Positions 41,060 through 53,754 of a DNA stretch of 64,000 nucleotides are shown in pieces. The notes beneath the pieces were generated by a model. It did no database searches. It was not told the DNA's origin and saw only the letters and a list, made by a program, of their open reading frames with translations. Origin of the DNA: Lucinisca nassula (taxonomy: Eukaryota; Mollusca; Bivalvia; Lucinida; Lucinidae); contig OY757011.1 of assembly GCA_963580285.1 (NCBI GenBank), positions 162,427,908 through 162,491,907 on the forward strand, written 5' to 3'. The translations under genes and the position numbers were made by a program. Position 1 is the stretch's first letter, and every line of letters begins with the position of its first letter.

Positions 41060-41635
41060 GCAAGTCTTGCATGCATACAACACTGACTCAACTTTGATTC
41101 AATGGTGAAACAACGTTGTTTCAACGTTGATTCAATAGCAGGTAGGTAAGTATATAAGGTAAAGTAAGAATGTTTATAAGTAACAAAGAGGTTTTAGTAA
41201 TGAGGAAAAATCACAAATAAATAAAAGAAAAAAAAAAGAGAAAAAAAATATTTTTCCCATATTGTACAGAATGGGATGTCCCATCCCACATACAGAGGGG
41301 GTGCATTTAAGAGTTAAGGGGTGCATGGCTGATTACAATTTAATCATTGATAAAAATTGGTTGAACTTTAAGGAAACAGTGAAGGGACTGCACTGTTTGC
41401 AACGAGTGATAAGCTGTTTCCTTATTCCTTTTTCCTTATTCCTTTGTCCTTATTTCAGATTTATTTTTTTCAACCTGAATTTTTAAAAAGGGTCATATCA
41501 GGAAAGGTCTATTTTTGGCCCCATCAAAATATGTTGACTTTACGCTTCGGTTCCGACTTTACGTAAATATGCTCACAAAAAGACTTGGTAAGATTTCAAC
41601 TAGCATAGACTCGACTATTCAGTTATCATACACAA
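41060..41635. other. Stretch without recognised feature
   Basis: One possible degenerate PB-type core (GGAAACAGTGAAGGGACTGCACTG) near 41375; otherwise nothing assigned. Confidence 0.3.
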
Positions 41636-41639
41636 TATC

Positions 41640-41935
41640 CACCCCCGCCCATAGGGGCTTGAATAAATATATGGGCTGCATGATGCTTCCACGCAGAGCT
41701 GAATCTGGCCCGCACACTAGTACTGGTAAACCGCTTAGAGGATCTAAGCCTGTCCAGGAACTGCGGTGCGAGGCCGACCGTCCATGCTAATAAACCCTAT
41801 TGGTTTCATTGGGCGACAGGGCTTGATATGTCATTTCATCTCAATGTCGGGTACCACAAAATTGGAAGCAACGTCTCCAAAATGACCTTTACAGTGTTGA
41901 CGGGGACGTTAAACCTCAGATCAAACATACACAAT
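41640..41935 (+). mobile_element. SINE-A, full length
   Basis: CCCCCGCCCATAGGGGCTTG to GACGGGGACGTTAAACCTC. Confidence 0.75.
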
Positions 41936-41947
41936 ATCAAACCAAAA

Positions 41948-42040
41948 GTCGCCCGCCTATCGTGGCTTGGAGAAATATATTGAGCTGAATGGTGCTTCCA
42001 CGTAGAGCCGAAACTGACGACACATGAGTAAGCCGCTGTG
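41948..42040 (+). repeat. SINE-A head fragment
   Basis: CGCCCGCCTATCGTGGCTTGG to ATGAGTAAGCCGCTG; joined to a SINE-D body. Confidence 0.55.
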
Positions 42041-42180
42041 GGTTCAAGCCTGGCTGGGGTCACGTGTGAGACGCTAAGTTCTGCGTGGTTTTTCTCCGGG
42101 CACTCCGGTTTTTGCAAACTTCCGATTATCGCTTGGCCCAACTGAATAAGTGAAATAATCTTGGAAGGGCCGTCAAACCA
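42041..42180 (+). repeat. SINE-D body, 5'-truncated
   Basis: GGTTCAAGCCTGGCTGGGG, CACGTGTGAGACGC, AATAATCTTGGAAGGGCCG. Confidence 0.5.
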
Positions 42181-42194
42181 CAACCATTACGATA

Positions 42195-42462
42195 ACACAG
42201 CCGTGACACATAGTGCATTTTTTCACATCACAAAAATGGCTACTTTTCTGATGAAAATCCATGATATTTTTCTTATTTATACTCCAAGCTTAGGTTGCGA
42301 GTGCTCGCTAGAACCGCCTCATGAGGCGGTTCTAACGATTACCCACAAACTATATCTTTGGACAGAAATAAGGAAAATCATGTATACACCCGTACACCCG
42401 AGTTTTCTCTATTTAAAGTGGGGTTTAGGGGGGTGGGGTTCATTTCACAGACTTGTTCACCT
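42195..42462. repeat. FB3 variant
   Basis: Outer sequence ACAAAAATGGCTACTTTTCTG replaces the usual left arm. The hairpin AGAACCGCCTCATGAGGCGG is intact. Confidence 0.6.
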
Positions 42463-42744
42463 GATGAAAACAAAAAAAAAGTTTTGAGCAGGCTGGTCAA
42501 TGGAAACTAAATAACGTTCAACTCTGCTACAATCTGGAAAACTAATTATACTCTGCTTTTTCTAGAATTTTATCCCCTTTCTACAGCCAGTGTGCCTTTT
42601 TCTAGAATTTAATCAGATAGTCTGACATATTATCTGATTTATAGTCTTTTGCTAGGATCTGTTTGTTTTAATTGTTGGAGCTTGAAAGATCAAAGCTACT
42701 CAAATTGAGGAACCATTTGTCGGATTTTGGTAGGAGTGTAAAAG

Positions 42745-43205
42745 CATTTAATGGGACTTGTACACGGCCATAACTCTCGAATATGTTAATGTGTTTTGCC
42801 AATTAACAATACTAAACATTCTTCCTATAGTGGTCTATATATCTGTGAGGTTTCATCCATATATTCCATTTAAAAACAATTTTATGGGAATTGTTAACGA
42901 CAATAACTCAGTCAATTGTTAACGTATTTATGCCATGAGCCATTCCCAAACCACACATTCCCAATACCAATATATATACAAAATTCCAGCCAAAGATTCT
43001 GTAAAATAAACTAATAAGAGTCTAAAAACCATTAAATCGAAATTATTAATGGCAATAACTCTGTCAAAGGTTAACGTATTTTGCCTATTAACACTCCAAA
43101 ACCTGCTTCTTATGGTGGTCTATATATCAGTGAAGTTTCATACATATATTCCATTTAGTAAAGGAATAAGTTCCCCAAAACTATTTAATGGGAATTGTTA
43201 ACGGC
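42745..43205 (+). repeat. Three tandem units of about 150 bp
   Basis: GGGAATTGTTAACGG, TTAACGTATTTTGCC and GTGGTCTATATATC recur. Confidence 0.6.
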
Positions 43206-43310
43206 CAACGTCATGACTTTTATGCAACGTCACATCTACGTCGGTGCAACGTGACGTTGCACCGACGTTGATTTGACGTTGCCCGTGCGACGAGTGTCTG
43301 CTGGGTGGCT
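43205..43310. repeat. M7 ACGT-palindrome repeat
   Basis: ACGTCGGTGCAACGTGACG, then TTGCACCGACGTTGATTTG and GTGTCTGCTGGGT. Confidence 0.6.
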
Positions 43311-43447
43311 TGTGCATTTGCACTCATATTTTTTCTGCAAACAATATAGTTAGACTGGAATCAGTCCAAAAGTTTAACCAATATCTTCTTTGTACTATAT
43401 AGCAATGAATTTATATTTTTCTCCTCTCTAATAATTTCTGATCTCCA

Positions 43448-43757
43448 ACGGCCACCGCCTATAGGGGCTTGAAGAAATATATGGACTGCATGATGCTTCC
43501 ACGCAGAGCTGAATCCGGCCTGCACACTAGTACTGGTAAACCGCTTAGAGGATCTAAGCCTGTCCAGGAAGCGCGGTGCGAGGTGGACCGTCCATGCTAA
43601 TAAACCCTATTGGTTTCATTGGGCGACAGGGCTTGAGATGTCATTTCATCTCAATGTCGAGTAAAAGTCCCACAAAATTGGAAGCAACGTCTACAAAATG
43701 ACCTTTACAGTGTTGACGGGGATGACGGGGATGTTAAACCTCAAATCAAACAAACAT
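43448..43757 (+). mobile_element. SINE-A, full length
   Basis: CACCGCCTATAGGGGCTTG to TTAAACCTCAAATCAAACAAAC, with GACGGGGAT duplicated in the tail. Confidence 0.75.
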
Positions 43758-43769
43758 ATTCTGATCTCC

Positions 43770-44335
<566 letters not shown>

Positions 44336-44339
44336 ACTG

Positions 44340-44690
44340 ATAAATAAATTAACGATCTGTTGTAAAAGCAACTCATATTTCTTTCCTGCAAAAACAAAAA
44401 ACCAAAAAAAAATAAATGTATACTTGATATATACTATACTGGCCAGAAAAGTAAAAGACAAAAAAGAAAAGGTGGCGAAATGCCCTCTAGAAACGTTCTT
44501 GATGCCCGGATGTCATTTGGTCCTGAGAAAAAAAAAAAAAAACGATAAAATAAACGCTATGGTGACAATTTGAGTAAAGTTTTATATTTTGCAGACTGTA
44601 GCTTGTTAAATGGCTGTTTAAAGTCTTAGTCAAAATTTAGCCTGTACAGCTATTAACTAGGTCGCAATATTCATCGCATTACTCACCACC
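44340..44690. other. Stretch without recognised feature
   Basis: A-rich runs only. Confidence 0.35.
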
Positions 44691-44794
44691 TAACCCCCCC
44701 CCCCACCCCCCCCCCCTTAGCATGGAGAAGGGGGTAGAAACGGTGCCCTAAACAATATCCTGCTTCAAAACCCCTGGCTGGTTAACGGCGACCA

Positions 44795-44910
44795 ACAGTC
44801 CGCGGTGCAGTGGTTAAGCTGCTCACCTCATAAACCATGGGTCGTGGGTTCATTCAGGGGTTCTCCAGATATTCGGATGAGTCTTTAGCTGTTGGTGGGA
44901 CGTAGAACTC
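44795..44910 (+). mobile_element. SINE-C, partial
   Basis: GTCCGCGGTGCAGTGGTTAAG, GGTTCTCCAGATATTCGGATG, CTGTTGGTGGGACGTAGAAC. Preceded by C-runs (44694-44717) and followed by poly-C/(AC)n to 44949. Confidence 0.65.
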
Positions 44911-44966
44911 TACCCCCCCCCCCCCCCCACACACACACACACACACAAACACCGAGACCAGCGGGG

Positions 44967-45205
44967 CATCGCGAAAACACGCCTATGTAATTTTGACCCC
45001 CTTGGACCCCACTTTTATATAGTAAAACTGGGGTTTACAGGGGTAACCCTTATCTTTCTTATTTCTGCCCTAAAATATCGATTACGCACAATCTATATTT
45101 TGAGCAAAAATAAGAAAAATATCACAATTGTTCATCTTAAAATTTTCATTTTTTCGGTGATAAATGTTACAGTGTATTTGTATTGGCGTGTTTTCGTAAT
45201 GGATG
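44967..45205. repeat. FB3 MITE with deleted hairpin loop
   Basis: GCGAAAACACGCCTATG to GTGTTTTCGTAATG. The ACCGCCTC core is missing. Confidence 0.6.
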
Positions 45206-45444
45206 GACAGTTCTATAGTTCTGACAGACAACAGAGAGGAACAGCTCTAGTTGATAGAGAAAGACGAGGTTGCAGCTCTGAGTGAGACGCCGCTCGCAGA
45301 AGAAGGGCTTTAAAAATGGTGCCGACGACACTAATTTTTCTGGAGTGGACGAAAGAAGGAAGAGCGGCGTGAAGCAGGAGTAGGTTTCGCCAGCAAATCA
45401 AACCTTGTTAGCAAGCTCTCAGGACTTCCAAAGGCATAAATGAC

Positions 45445-45835
45445 TAGGGCTGGCTAATCGGAGCGGAAAAGCTAATCGATTATCAGTCCTGTCATTACGA
45501 TCGATAATCGATCAGTAATCGTCATGGTTTTTGTCATTATTTTACCTGTCTGGCTTTCTGTCTGAGCATGACTCTTACCATATGTTGCACTTTATCATAT
45601 GTATATTTGAACAGACAGGCCTGAGCAAACAGTGTAGACCCAGATGAGACGCCGCATAATGCGGCGTCTCATCAGGGTCTGCACTGTTTGCCACTCATCC
45701 AGCTATTTTATGCATAACTTTGGGTAGTAAATTGTACCTATCAAATAATCGATTAAAACAAATCAGAAATGATAATCTTTTTTGTGGAGTTTATCGATCA
45801 ATTAATCGATTATACGATTAATCGTGTCAGCCTTA
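45445..45835. mobile_element. HAT6 MITE, 391 bp
   Basis: TAGGGCTGGC...GTCAGCCTTA with the perfect 8-bp duplication TAAATGAC (45437-45444, 45836-45843). Core AGACGCCGCATAATGCGGCG. Confidence 0.85.
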
Positions 45836-45902
45836 TAAATGACCGCCTATGACGCTGACACTTCCCTTAACTGGCAAGAGGCATGAAAATACTGTGAGTA
45901 TT

Positions 45903-46193
45903 TGTTTGATTTGAGGTTTAACGTTCCCGTCAACACTGTAAAGGTCATTTTGAAGACGTTGCTTCCAATTTTGTGGGACTTTTACCCAACACTGACTGAT
46001 GAAATGACATCTCAAGCCCTGTCGCCCAATGAAACCAATAGGGTTTATTAGCATGGACGGTCCGCCTCGCACCGCGGTTCCTGGACAGGCTTAGATCCTC
46101 TAAGCGGTTTACCATTACTAGTGTGCGGGCCGGAATCAGCTCTGGAAGCATCATGCAGCCCATATATTTCTTCAAGCCCATTTGGGCGGGGGG
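45903..46193 (-). mobile_element. SINE-A, full length
   Basis: GATTTGAGGTTTAACGTTCCC to CAAGCCCATTTGGGCGGG. Confidence 0.75.
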
Positions 46194-46708
46194 CGGAACT
46201 ACTGGGAGTACGTATCCATCCCAGATGAGGTTAAAGACAAGGTCTGATGAACTGCTTTTTGTGATTTCTACTACATCCCGAACAGACAAACTCGTCCTCC
46301 TTGGGGACTGCAATGCTAGAGTGGGCACAGACCACCAAACATGGGAAATGAAGAATCAAGAAAGTGCAACAACATTGCCCCCTCCTTCCGTGGAAGTCTG
46401 CATAGCATGAACTACTGATTCACAGCACAGTCTTCCAACAATTTTTTAAGATACCATGGATGCATCCTCGCTTCAAACTCTGTCATCTCATTGACTATGC
46501 CATAGCAAGAAGGAAGGACAGTCAGCGTGTCGAAGTGAGAAAGACTCTTTGTGGTGCGGACTGGTGGACAGGTCACAGGCTTGTTGTCAGGAAACCTAGC
46601 GTGCGCATTCACCCCGCACGGCGACCAAAAGACATGAAAGTGCACAAGAGACTGGATACCTTTAAGCTTAAACAAGACAACATCAATGGTATCTGCAGCC
46701 ATTTAAAT

Positions 46709-47101
46709 TAAGGCTGGCACGATTAATCGGATAATCGATTAATCGATCGATAGATTCCACAAAAATGATTATCATTACTGATTTGATTGTAATAGATTAA
46801 GAAGAACAATTTACAATCCAAAGTTGTGCCTAAAATAGCTGGATGAATGGCAAACAGTGCAGACCCTGATGAGACGCCGCATTCTGCATTCTGCGGCATC
46901 ACATCAGGGTCTGCACTGTTTGCTCTGGTATGTCGGTTTAAATACATATGGTAAAGTGCAACATGTGGTAGGTGTCATGCTCAGACAGAAAGCGAGACAT
47001 GTAAAATTATGACAAAATTTCAGTGATTACTAATCGATTACCAATTACAATGGCAAGACTGATGATCGATTAACTTTTTCAGCTTCGACTAGCAAGCCCT
47101 A
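46709..47101. mobile_element. HAT6 MITE, reverse, inside the LINE
   Basis: TAAGGCTGGC...GCAAGCCCTA. The flanks ATTTAAAT and GTTTAGAT are a decayed 8-bp duplication. Confidence 0.7.
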
Positions 47102-47171
47102 GTTTAGATGCAATGGAACTAGTTCAGGTGATCCAGAAGAGAACTGGACAGTCTTCACATCAAGTGAACAA

Positions 47172-47437
47172 GTCCGTGAAATGAAGACCCCCCTAAACCC
47201 CTGTTTATATAGAGAAAACTGGGGTTTACGGGGGTCTTCATTATTTTTCTTATTTCTGCTCCAAGACATAGGTTGTGGGTACTCGTAAGAACCGCCTCAA
47301 TGAGGCGGTTCTAACGAGCACACACAACCTATGTTATGAGCATTTATAAGAAAAATATCAAGGATTTTCATCAGATTAGTAGCCATTTTGGAGATGTGAA
47401 AAATGCACTATGTCGCACGGGTGTGTTTTCGTAATGA
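47172..47437. repeat. FB3 variant inside the LINE
   Basis: GTCCGTGAAATGAAGACCCC to GTGTGTTTTCGTAATG. Hairpin AACCGCCTCAATGAGGCGG. Confidence 0.65.
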
Positions 47438-48339
47438 ATCCAGGGACTTCTTGAGGAGAAACACCAAAAAAGCACAAGGTTTAAGAAGCTCCTGGCATGA
47501 TGAAATCCAGTTGGAATATGAAAAAGTTCGACAGTTTACAGTCCCCAGAGCTCAGGAATCACACCTCTCCTCATTGCAGATGGAACTAGTCTTCTGACTG
47601 ACAAAGATGCCATCTTGAAAAGATAGGCTAAGTACTTTGGTAGTGTCCTTAACTGGCTATCGGGCAATTCTTAATAGTAAGTTGCTGGGAAGGTCCTTGC
47701 AAGAGTCATACTTAACCGACTGAATTAACTCATTGAGCAGTCAGGGCTTCTACTAAAAAGCCTGTGTGGATTTAGGCAGGACAGAGGACATGATCTTCAC
47801 AGCAAGGCAGCTTCAAGAGAAATGCCAGGAACAGAATGTGGACAGCTATATGATCTTTGTTGACCCTACCAAAGGATTTGTGGGGGTCTTTGTAAAATTA
47901 CGGCAAAGTTTGGTTGTTCAGCCAAGTCATAGCAATGGTGAGGCAGTTCCACGATGGTATGCTTGTGTGGGTCCAAAATGATGGCAAGTTTTTTTTATCC
48001 ATTTCCTGTAACAAATGAAGTCAAGCAGGGCTGTTTTCCAGCACCAAAGCTGTTCAGCATGATAAGTTCTGTCATGCTCACAAATACTTTCTAGGATGGC
48101 GGTAATGGTATACATATTTGGGAAGCTTTTCAACCAAAGAAAGTTGCAGGCTTAATCCAAGGCGAAGACAGAGGTGTTTGATGAGTTCTTTGCTTATGAA
48201 AGGGAGAAGATGCAAAAAATATGGATCATGTATCTGACCTCTGTGACAGCTATGACCTCACAATCAGCATCAAAAAGACCGAGGTGATGTATCATCCAGC
48301 ACCTGGCAAGCCTTACAAGGGGCCTACCACCACAGCGGA

Positions 48340-48586
48340 TTTGTCGCGGTTTAATGTCCCCGTCTATACTGTACATGTCATTTTGGAGACGTTGCTTCCA
48401 ATTTTGTGGGACTTTTACCCGACATTGAGATGAAATGACATCTCATAGGGTTTATAAGCATGGACGTTCCGCTTTCCCTGGACAGGCTTTGAACCTCTAA
48501 GCGGTTTACCACTTGTTTTAGCTCTGCGTGAAAGTATCATGCAGTCCATTTATTTCTTCAAGCCCCGATGGGCGGGGTCCGCCCAT
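48340..48586 (-). mobile_element. SINE-A inside the LINE
   Basis: 9-bp duplication CACAGCGGA (48331-48339, 48587-48595). An internal deletion removes the GTCGCCCAATGAAACC segment. Confidence 0.75.
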
Positions 48587-48770
48587 CACAGCGGAAGGTC
48601 AAAAAGTGCAAGTGATAGATATGTTCACATACCTTGGAAGCATACTGTCAAGAGTTGTGCACATTGATCATGAAGTCAATGCCAAGATAGCAAATGCTAG
48701 TTCAGCATGGTAGTGTTTGGGATCGAAGTGGAATCAGACTTGATTCCAAAGATAACTTTGCTTCCCTCTT

Positions 48771-48870
48771 TAACCCTTTTTGTACCAAATGGAATCTTCC
48801 TCCTTATACATGGGAGGAATCCATTTCGAAATTTTGGGGTGTCAGGTTGCGTTTTCTTCAAATTTATTCA
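48771..48870. repeat. PB2 5' fragment
   Basis: TAACCCTTTTTGTACCAAATGG, TTGGGGTGTCAGGTTGCG. Confidence 0.55.
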
Positions 48871-48879
48871 TGGCCAACT

Positions 48880-49280
48880 ATATCTGACATAAGCCCGATG
48901 ACTTTCAATCGTGACAGTCGCACCGAAAGTCAATATTGGGTTGTCTCCCTTTGACTGAGGCCTATGATATATACCTATCGTGTACCTATCGTGTAATCAA
49001 TATTGTGTTTTAATCCGGCTGTGTGTGAAAATGACCCCGGGGGATATTGAACGATATATACGGCTAGTTAATTTAGAAGTGCGTGTTTTGGTACTTTAAG
49101 CGAGAAAAATTCTCTTTTTGTCAAACGATTGAAATTGAGCCTTTTTGTACTTAAAATATTAGCGGTTCTCATAAAATCCATTTTTTTTTTCTGGAATGTG
49201 ATATTCCACATTATTTTTTTGAAATAAATTACGAAAATACATCCGTGCGGCTCAGTCAATTCTTGATAATTTGTTAATCA
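48880..49280. other. Stretch without recognised feature
   Basis: Contains CTATCGTGTACCTATCGTGTA; otherwise nothing assigned. Confidence 0.3.
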
Positions 49281-49699
<419 letters not shown>

Positions 49700-49734
49700 A
49701 ATTATAATCTTATTACTAGCAATGTTTGTTTAAA

Positions 49735-50420
49735 TTGCTTAGTAAGTATAAAAATCTAATCGGGTCGTGAAAAATAAATAAATAAATAAATAAGAGGCCG
49801 ATCAGACTCCGCATTTTAGATTGATTTACATTCCAAGGAGATGTCCAGGCGAAGACGTGTTCATTTCACGGTCGACGGAGAATGGCACGCTTTGAGATTA
49901 CACGCGTGTGTAGACGATAAAGCTTTTTCTGAATAAGCTCCAAATTTAATCGCAAAATGCCGCTATTAAATATAATTTCGAAATATTATAATTGCTATCA
50001 AAGTGCACAATATTGTAACCACATTGCGTCTGATACAGGCGATTGTTTGCAATATTAACAAAAAGTGAAGATTTCAGCCGTTAAAGTAGGATACTGTCGT
50101 TTTTTAATCACAGTTTTGTATGCTTCATATAAGGATTACGGGTTGTTAATTTGAAAATAAAAATGCCAACAGCTAATTAAATAAAAGTTCCACTTATTTG
50201 ATGTCTTTTTGAAGGTATTTAAACGGACAATTAGATTAAATCAGAACTTGTTTGTCAAATTGAAAAATAAGTTATATTTGTTTAAAAAATAGTTTCCATT
50301 AAAGCGCCTGCTATTTCCAACAAGACATTCTGTACAGGTAAGCCAAGAAGGTCAGCGCACAGTAAAAGGCTTAACCCTTTGCGCCAACGGCATAAATGTC
50401 AATAATAGTTGCGGATGCGG
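49735..50420. repeat. Duplicated segment, copy 1
   Basis: GATTGATTTACATTCCAAGG, GATTACACGCGTGTGTAGACG, ATTGCGTCTGATACAGGCG and CGCCTGCTATTTCCAACAAG are shared in order with 53755-54445. No coding frame. Confidence 0.7.
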
Positions 50421-50540
50421 GAAATGGCTTAACATTTTGCAAACAGTGTAGGCCCTGATCAGACGCCGCAGAACGCGGCGTCTGATCTGGGCCTGCACTG
50501 TTTGCCAAGGTACCCCTTTAGGGGTTTCTGGTACTGAAAC
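50370..50540. repeat. PB2 MITE
   Basis: TTAACCCTTTGCGCC, core GATCAGACGCCGC, GGTTTCTGGTACTGAA. Confidence 0.6.
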
Positions 50541-50939
50541 GTCTCTGATTCTATGACGCATGTGACGGCTCCAGCGTGTAATGTTGGCTGGTACCTGGTT
50601 GGGCGCAATGGAATCTAAACTGCTGGTTTTCTTTTGCTTCAGCATTTCAGCGGTTTCTTGCGAGTCCTCATAGTGTCCTCACCGTTGTTTCATCTCTGTG
50701 GTTGTTTGATTTTTGTGTTCTCGGAGATGTTGCACTGATGAGTTAGGAAGCCTTCATGCGGACTGAACAAATTATTAATTTGAATCGCGACGCTTTTGTT
50801 TCTTTTTTGTTATAGTTTGTCTTTGAGTGTGTGTATCCAGGGTGGACAGCCTACGCCATAGCCACGTGACTAAATGTTAAGGAAGATTGTCAAAATCCTC
50901 CACTTCACGTATATACCTCCTTCAGGCAGAAAACTGTCT

Positions 50940-51020
50940 CGTGGGCGGCACAGTCCCCGTCAACACTAATTAGGCCAATTTGTAGACGTTGCTTTTTTGT
51001 GGAACTTTTAGCCTGCATTG
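50940..51020 (-). repeat. SINE-A tail fragment
   Basis: GTCCCCGTCAACACTAATTAG, GTAGACGTTGCTTTTTTGTG. Confidence 0.5.
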
Positions 51021-51021
51021 A

Positions 51022-52060
51022 GCTCGAAGCTCCTTTGGAAACTCCACCAGTACGGAATAAGAAGGGAAAGCACTGGCTTGGATCCACGCCTTCTTAGGTA
51101 ATCTGTCTCAGTCGGTAATCCTTGAGGGTGAGGAATCAGGTTTGGTCCCGGTTCGTCAGGAGTGCCTCAGGGCTCTGTACTGGGCCCGATCATGTTCCTT
51201 GTCTATTTCAGTTACATTTACTTACATGAACAGTAAGAATCACAGGTCCATCTGTTTGCCGACAACAAGGGCGTTTACCTCACCATAGAAGGAGCGGATA
51301 ATGGCCACGTGCTGCAAAATGATTTAAGCACCCTGTCTGCGTGGGAGTCCAGGTGGGACATGGAGTTTAACCTCTCGAAGTGTCAGGTGGTAAGGGTGAT
51401 TTTGTTTGTTTGAATTGGAGTTTAACGGTCCAATCAACACTGTTTAGGTTATTTTTGAGCCGGTCAGTTTGCCTATCCACACTTTTCCTGGGCAGGCTTA
51501 TAAATAAGCGGTTAACCAGTACAGTGCGCATTCTTTCGCTGCCCTTCTTGAATCAGCGGAAGTGGAAGAATGAGCGTAGAAAAGATTTCATGATCAATCT
51601 CCACGATAGAATATTGCCGATCCCGGTAGGTATCGAACCCACGTCCTCCTGATCACCAGTCAGACGCGCATCCGACTGAGCTACCGAGACTGGCGTGGTT
51701 AGGGTGAATACTTCCAGTAGACCAATAAACGTCCTGTATCAGTCCTGGAGGTGGTTACCAGCGCTAGGTACTTGGGGATGGACATATCCGGTGGCCTGTC
51801 CTGGAACTCCCACATAGACAGGATAACTGCACATGCAAACAGGACCTTTGGGTTCCTTAGAATGACTATTAACAAACTACCAAGGGTGAGAGAGGCTGCC
51901 TTCAACACTCCGGCCCCAGCTGCAGTATGCAGCCCCTATATGGGACCCCTTTACCAGAAACAAGATACTCCAGTTAGAAAAAAATCCAAAGGAGGGCTGC
52001 TCGCTGGACCACCAGTGACTATGACACAAGGTGAAGCGTTACAGTGATGCTTGATAGACT
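51022..52060 (+). pseudogene. LINE fossil (jockey/CR1-like reverse transcriptase C-terminal part)
   Basis: Readable pieces: a VPQGSVLGP-type stretch and FLVYF near 51160-51210, FADN-like near 51255, SRWDMEFNLSKCQV at 51345, YLGMDISGGLSWNSHIDRI at 51765 and YEPLY/PLYQKQ near 51940. Frameshifted and split by SINE-B. The assignment is from the tail motifs. Confidence 0.7.
51400..51694 (-). mobile_element. SINE-B inside the LINE
   Basis: 13-bp duplication GTGGTAAGGGTGA / GTGGTTAGGGTGA (51387-51399, 51695-51707). tRNA head CATCCGACTGAGCTACCGAG on the minus strand. Confidence 0.8.
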
Positions 52061-52104
52061 TGGTTGGGGGTCTTAGGGAGAAATCATTAAACCAAAGGCT
52101 TTTG

Positions 52105-52225
52105 CCGTGACTTATGGATATCCATAAATCGAAATATGGATATCATTAATTCAGATTGATTTATGGATATCCATAATTTGATTTATGGTTATCCATATTT
52201 CAAATAATGGATATCCATAAATCAG
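52105..52225. repeat. Short ATGGATATCCAT palindrome array
   Basis: Five or so palindromes (ATGGATATCCAT and variants) separated by about 10-12 bases. Confidence 0.75.
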
Positions 52226-52399
52226 ACTGGAATCATGCATATGAATAAAGACATTCGATAAATTTTAACCTCTCCGGAAAGGTAATACATTATACCTTGA
52301 GCGCGTGTCCATTAATCTTCAGGCTTCCTGACGGTCAGTAGCCGGTATGCAATACACATTACATGTGTCATGAAAAGCGAAAATTGTCTTCAGCCAGTG

Positions 52400-52402
52400 A
52401 TG

Positions 52403-52433
<31 letters not shown>

Positions 52434-52442
52434 GCGCGCGCG
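52400..52442. repeat. Poly-C/(CA)n/(CG)n tract
   Basis: C17 then (CA)n then CGCGCGCGCG. Confidence 0.9.
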
Positions 52443-52707
52443 CGAGTGAGCTGAAAAATATATGGGCACAGAGCCGCCAAATTGATATGGTTCTTACAAG
52501 TACTTTCTACCTATGTTTTTGTGTAAAATCATACTGATTCCTGTTTACCAAATTTGGGTTTACATGCATATTCTTTTTCACAGCATCATGGACAGAACAC
52601 CAGAAAAAAGGTACACACCTTATCTTAAATCATTTAACATTTGAAATAAATAAATAAATAAATTTTCTAATAATCATTTGATTACACATAGAAGAATAGA
52701 AAAATAA

Positions 52708-52708
<1 letters not shown>

Positions 52709-52756
<48 letters not shown>

Positions 52757-52770
52757 TAATAATAATAAAA
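52709..52770. repeat. (AAT)n microsatellite
   Basis: About 20 ATA units. Confidence 0.95.
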
Positions 52771-52869
52771 TTAATACATCCGTGTGGCATACTGCATTTT
52801 TAATATGTCAAAAACAGTTTTTTTTCTCAAAGTAAACTCATCAATACTTAAAACATAAGATTTTATATT

Positions 52870-52990
52870 CTCATTAGAACCGCCTCATTGAGTTGGCTCT
52901 AACGAGTACCCACAGCCTATGTTTTGGAGAAGACATGAAAAAAAAAAAATGAATACCACAGTAAACCCCAGTTTCCTCTATATACATCCT
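52870..52990. repeat. FB3 fragment
   Basis: CTCATTAGAACCGCCTCATTG, GAGTACCCACAGCC. Confidence 0.5.
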
Positions 52991-53277
52991 ACAGTTTAAT
53001 GATATTTTTCTCAGTTTACAAATTTGTAAATACATGAGATATAATGATATGTCAATTTTGGAAGAAAGTTATGGCGGCACGAGCATACCGACGAAATAAT
53101 TATAATAATAATAACAAAAAAAAAAAAAAAAAAAAAACATACACAGACACATACACATACATACAAACGAAAAACATCGAGGGCGACAATGCTTACTGGA
53201 AGGTTTAACTAAGGGAGATAACCTCTGTAATCTTAGTTACTTCGATTATTTCTCTTCGTATATGAAAACACTCACCG

Positions 53278-53385
53278 GTGTTTGATTTGAGGTTCAACGT
53301 CCCCGTCAACACTGTACAGGTCATTTTGGAGACGCTGCTTCCAATTTGGGGACCTCCACCCGACATTGAGATGAAATGACATCCA
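53278..53385 (-). repeat. SINE-A tail fragment
   Basis: GTTTGATTTGAGGTTCAACG to GAGATGAAATGACATCC. Confidence 0.6.
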
Positions 53386-53389
53386 TCTA

Positions 53390-53754
53390 TATAAAGCAGT
53401 TTTTATTGAGGTGTTCATCACAATCAAGATAATAATAATGAATACAAAACAATTAACATAGGCATTGATGGCATCTTTACGTACCAGACTGAATTCACAA
53501 TAGCATTTAAATAATCAAACGCATGTTACAAAAAGAAAGAAAAATAAAATAAAACAAACATTCCTGTGGTATCACAGCAAAACAATGTGCGAACAACGAA
53601 ATGCCAGATTAGCCTGTATCTGAGTAATTGGAATAAGATATATATTATAACAAAGTTAATTTTTAACTTTTTTTAAAATTTCGTGGCGAATTCACATGGG
53701 TTTCTTTCTTTCTTTCTTTCTTTCAGTTGTAATCATATAAACATACAAAAACAA
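53390..53754. other. Stretch without recognised feature
   Basis: Ends with (TTTC)n at 53702-53725; no gene. Confidence 0.35.

Larger units (their letters stand above)
46194..48770 (+). pseudogene. LINE fossil (endonuclease and reverse transcriptase), broken
   Basis: Translated pieces in shifting frames: LVLLGDCNARVG (endonuclease) at about 46290, HLIDYAIARRKD at 46480, RDFLRRNTKKAQ at 47440, RT fragments GFRQDRG and TARQLQEK at 47770-47820, VKQGC near 48020, SYDLTISIKKTEV at 48245 and FTYLGSILSRVVHID at 48625. Many stops and frameshifts; interrupted by HAT6, FB3 and SINE-A. The style fits RTE-like LINEs often annotated as 'craniofacial development protein 2-like'; the clade is not certain. 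Not functional. Confidence 0.75.
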
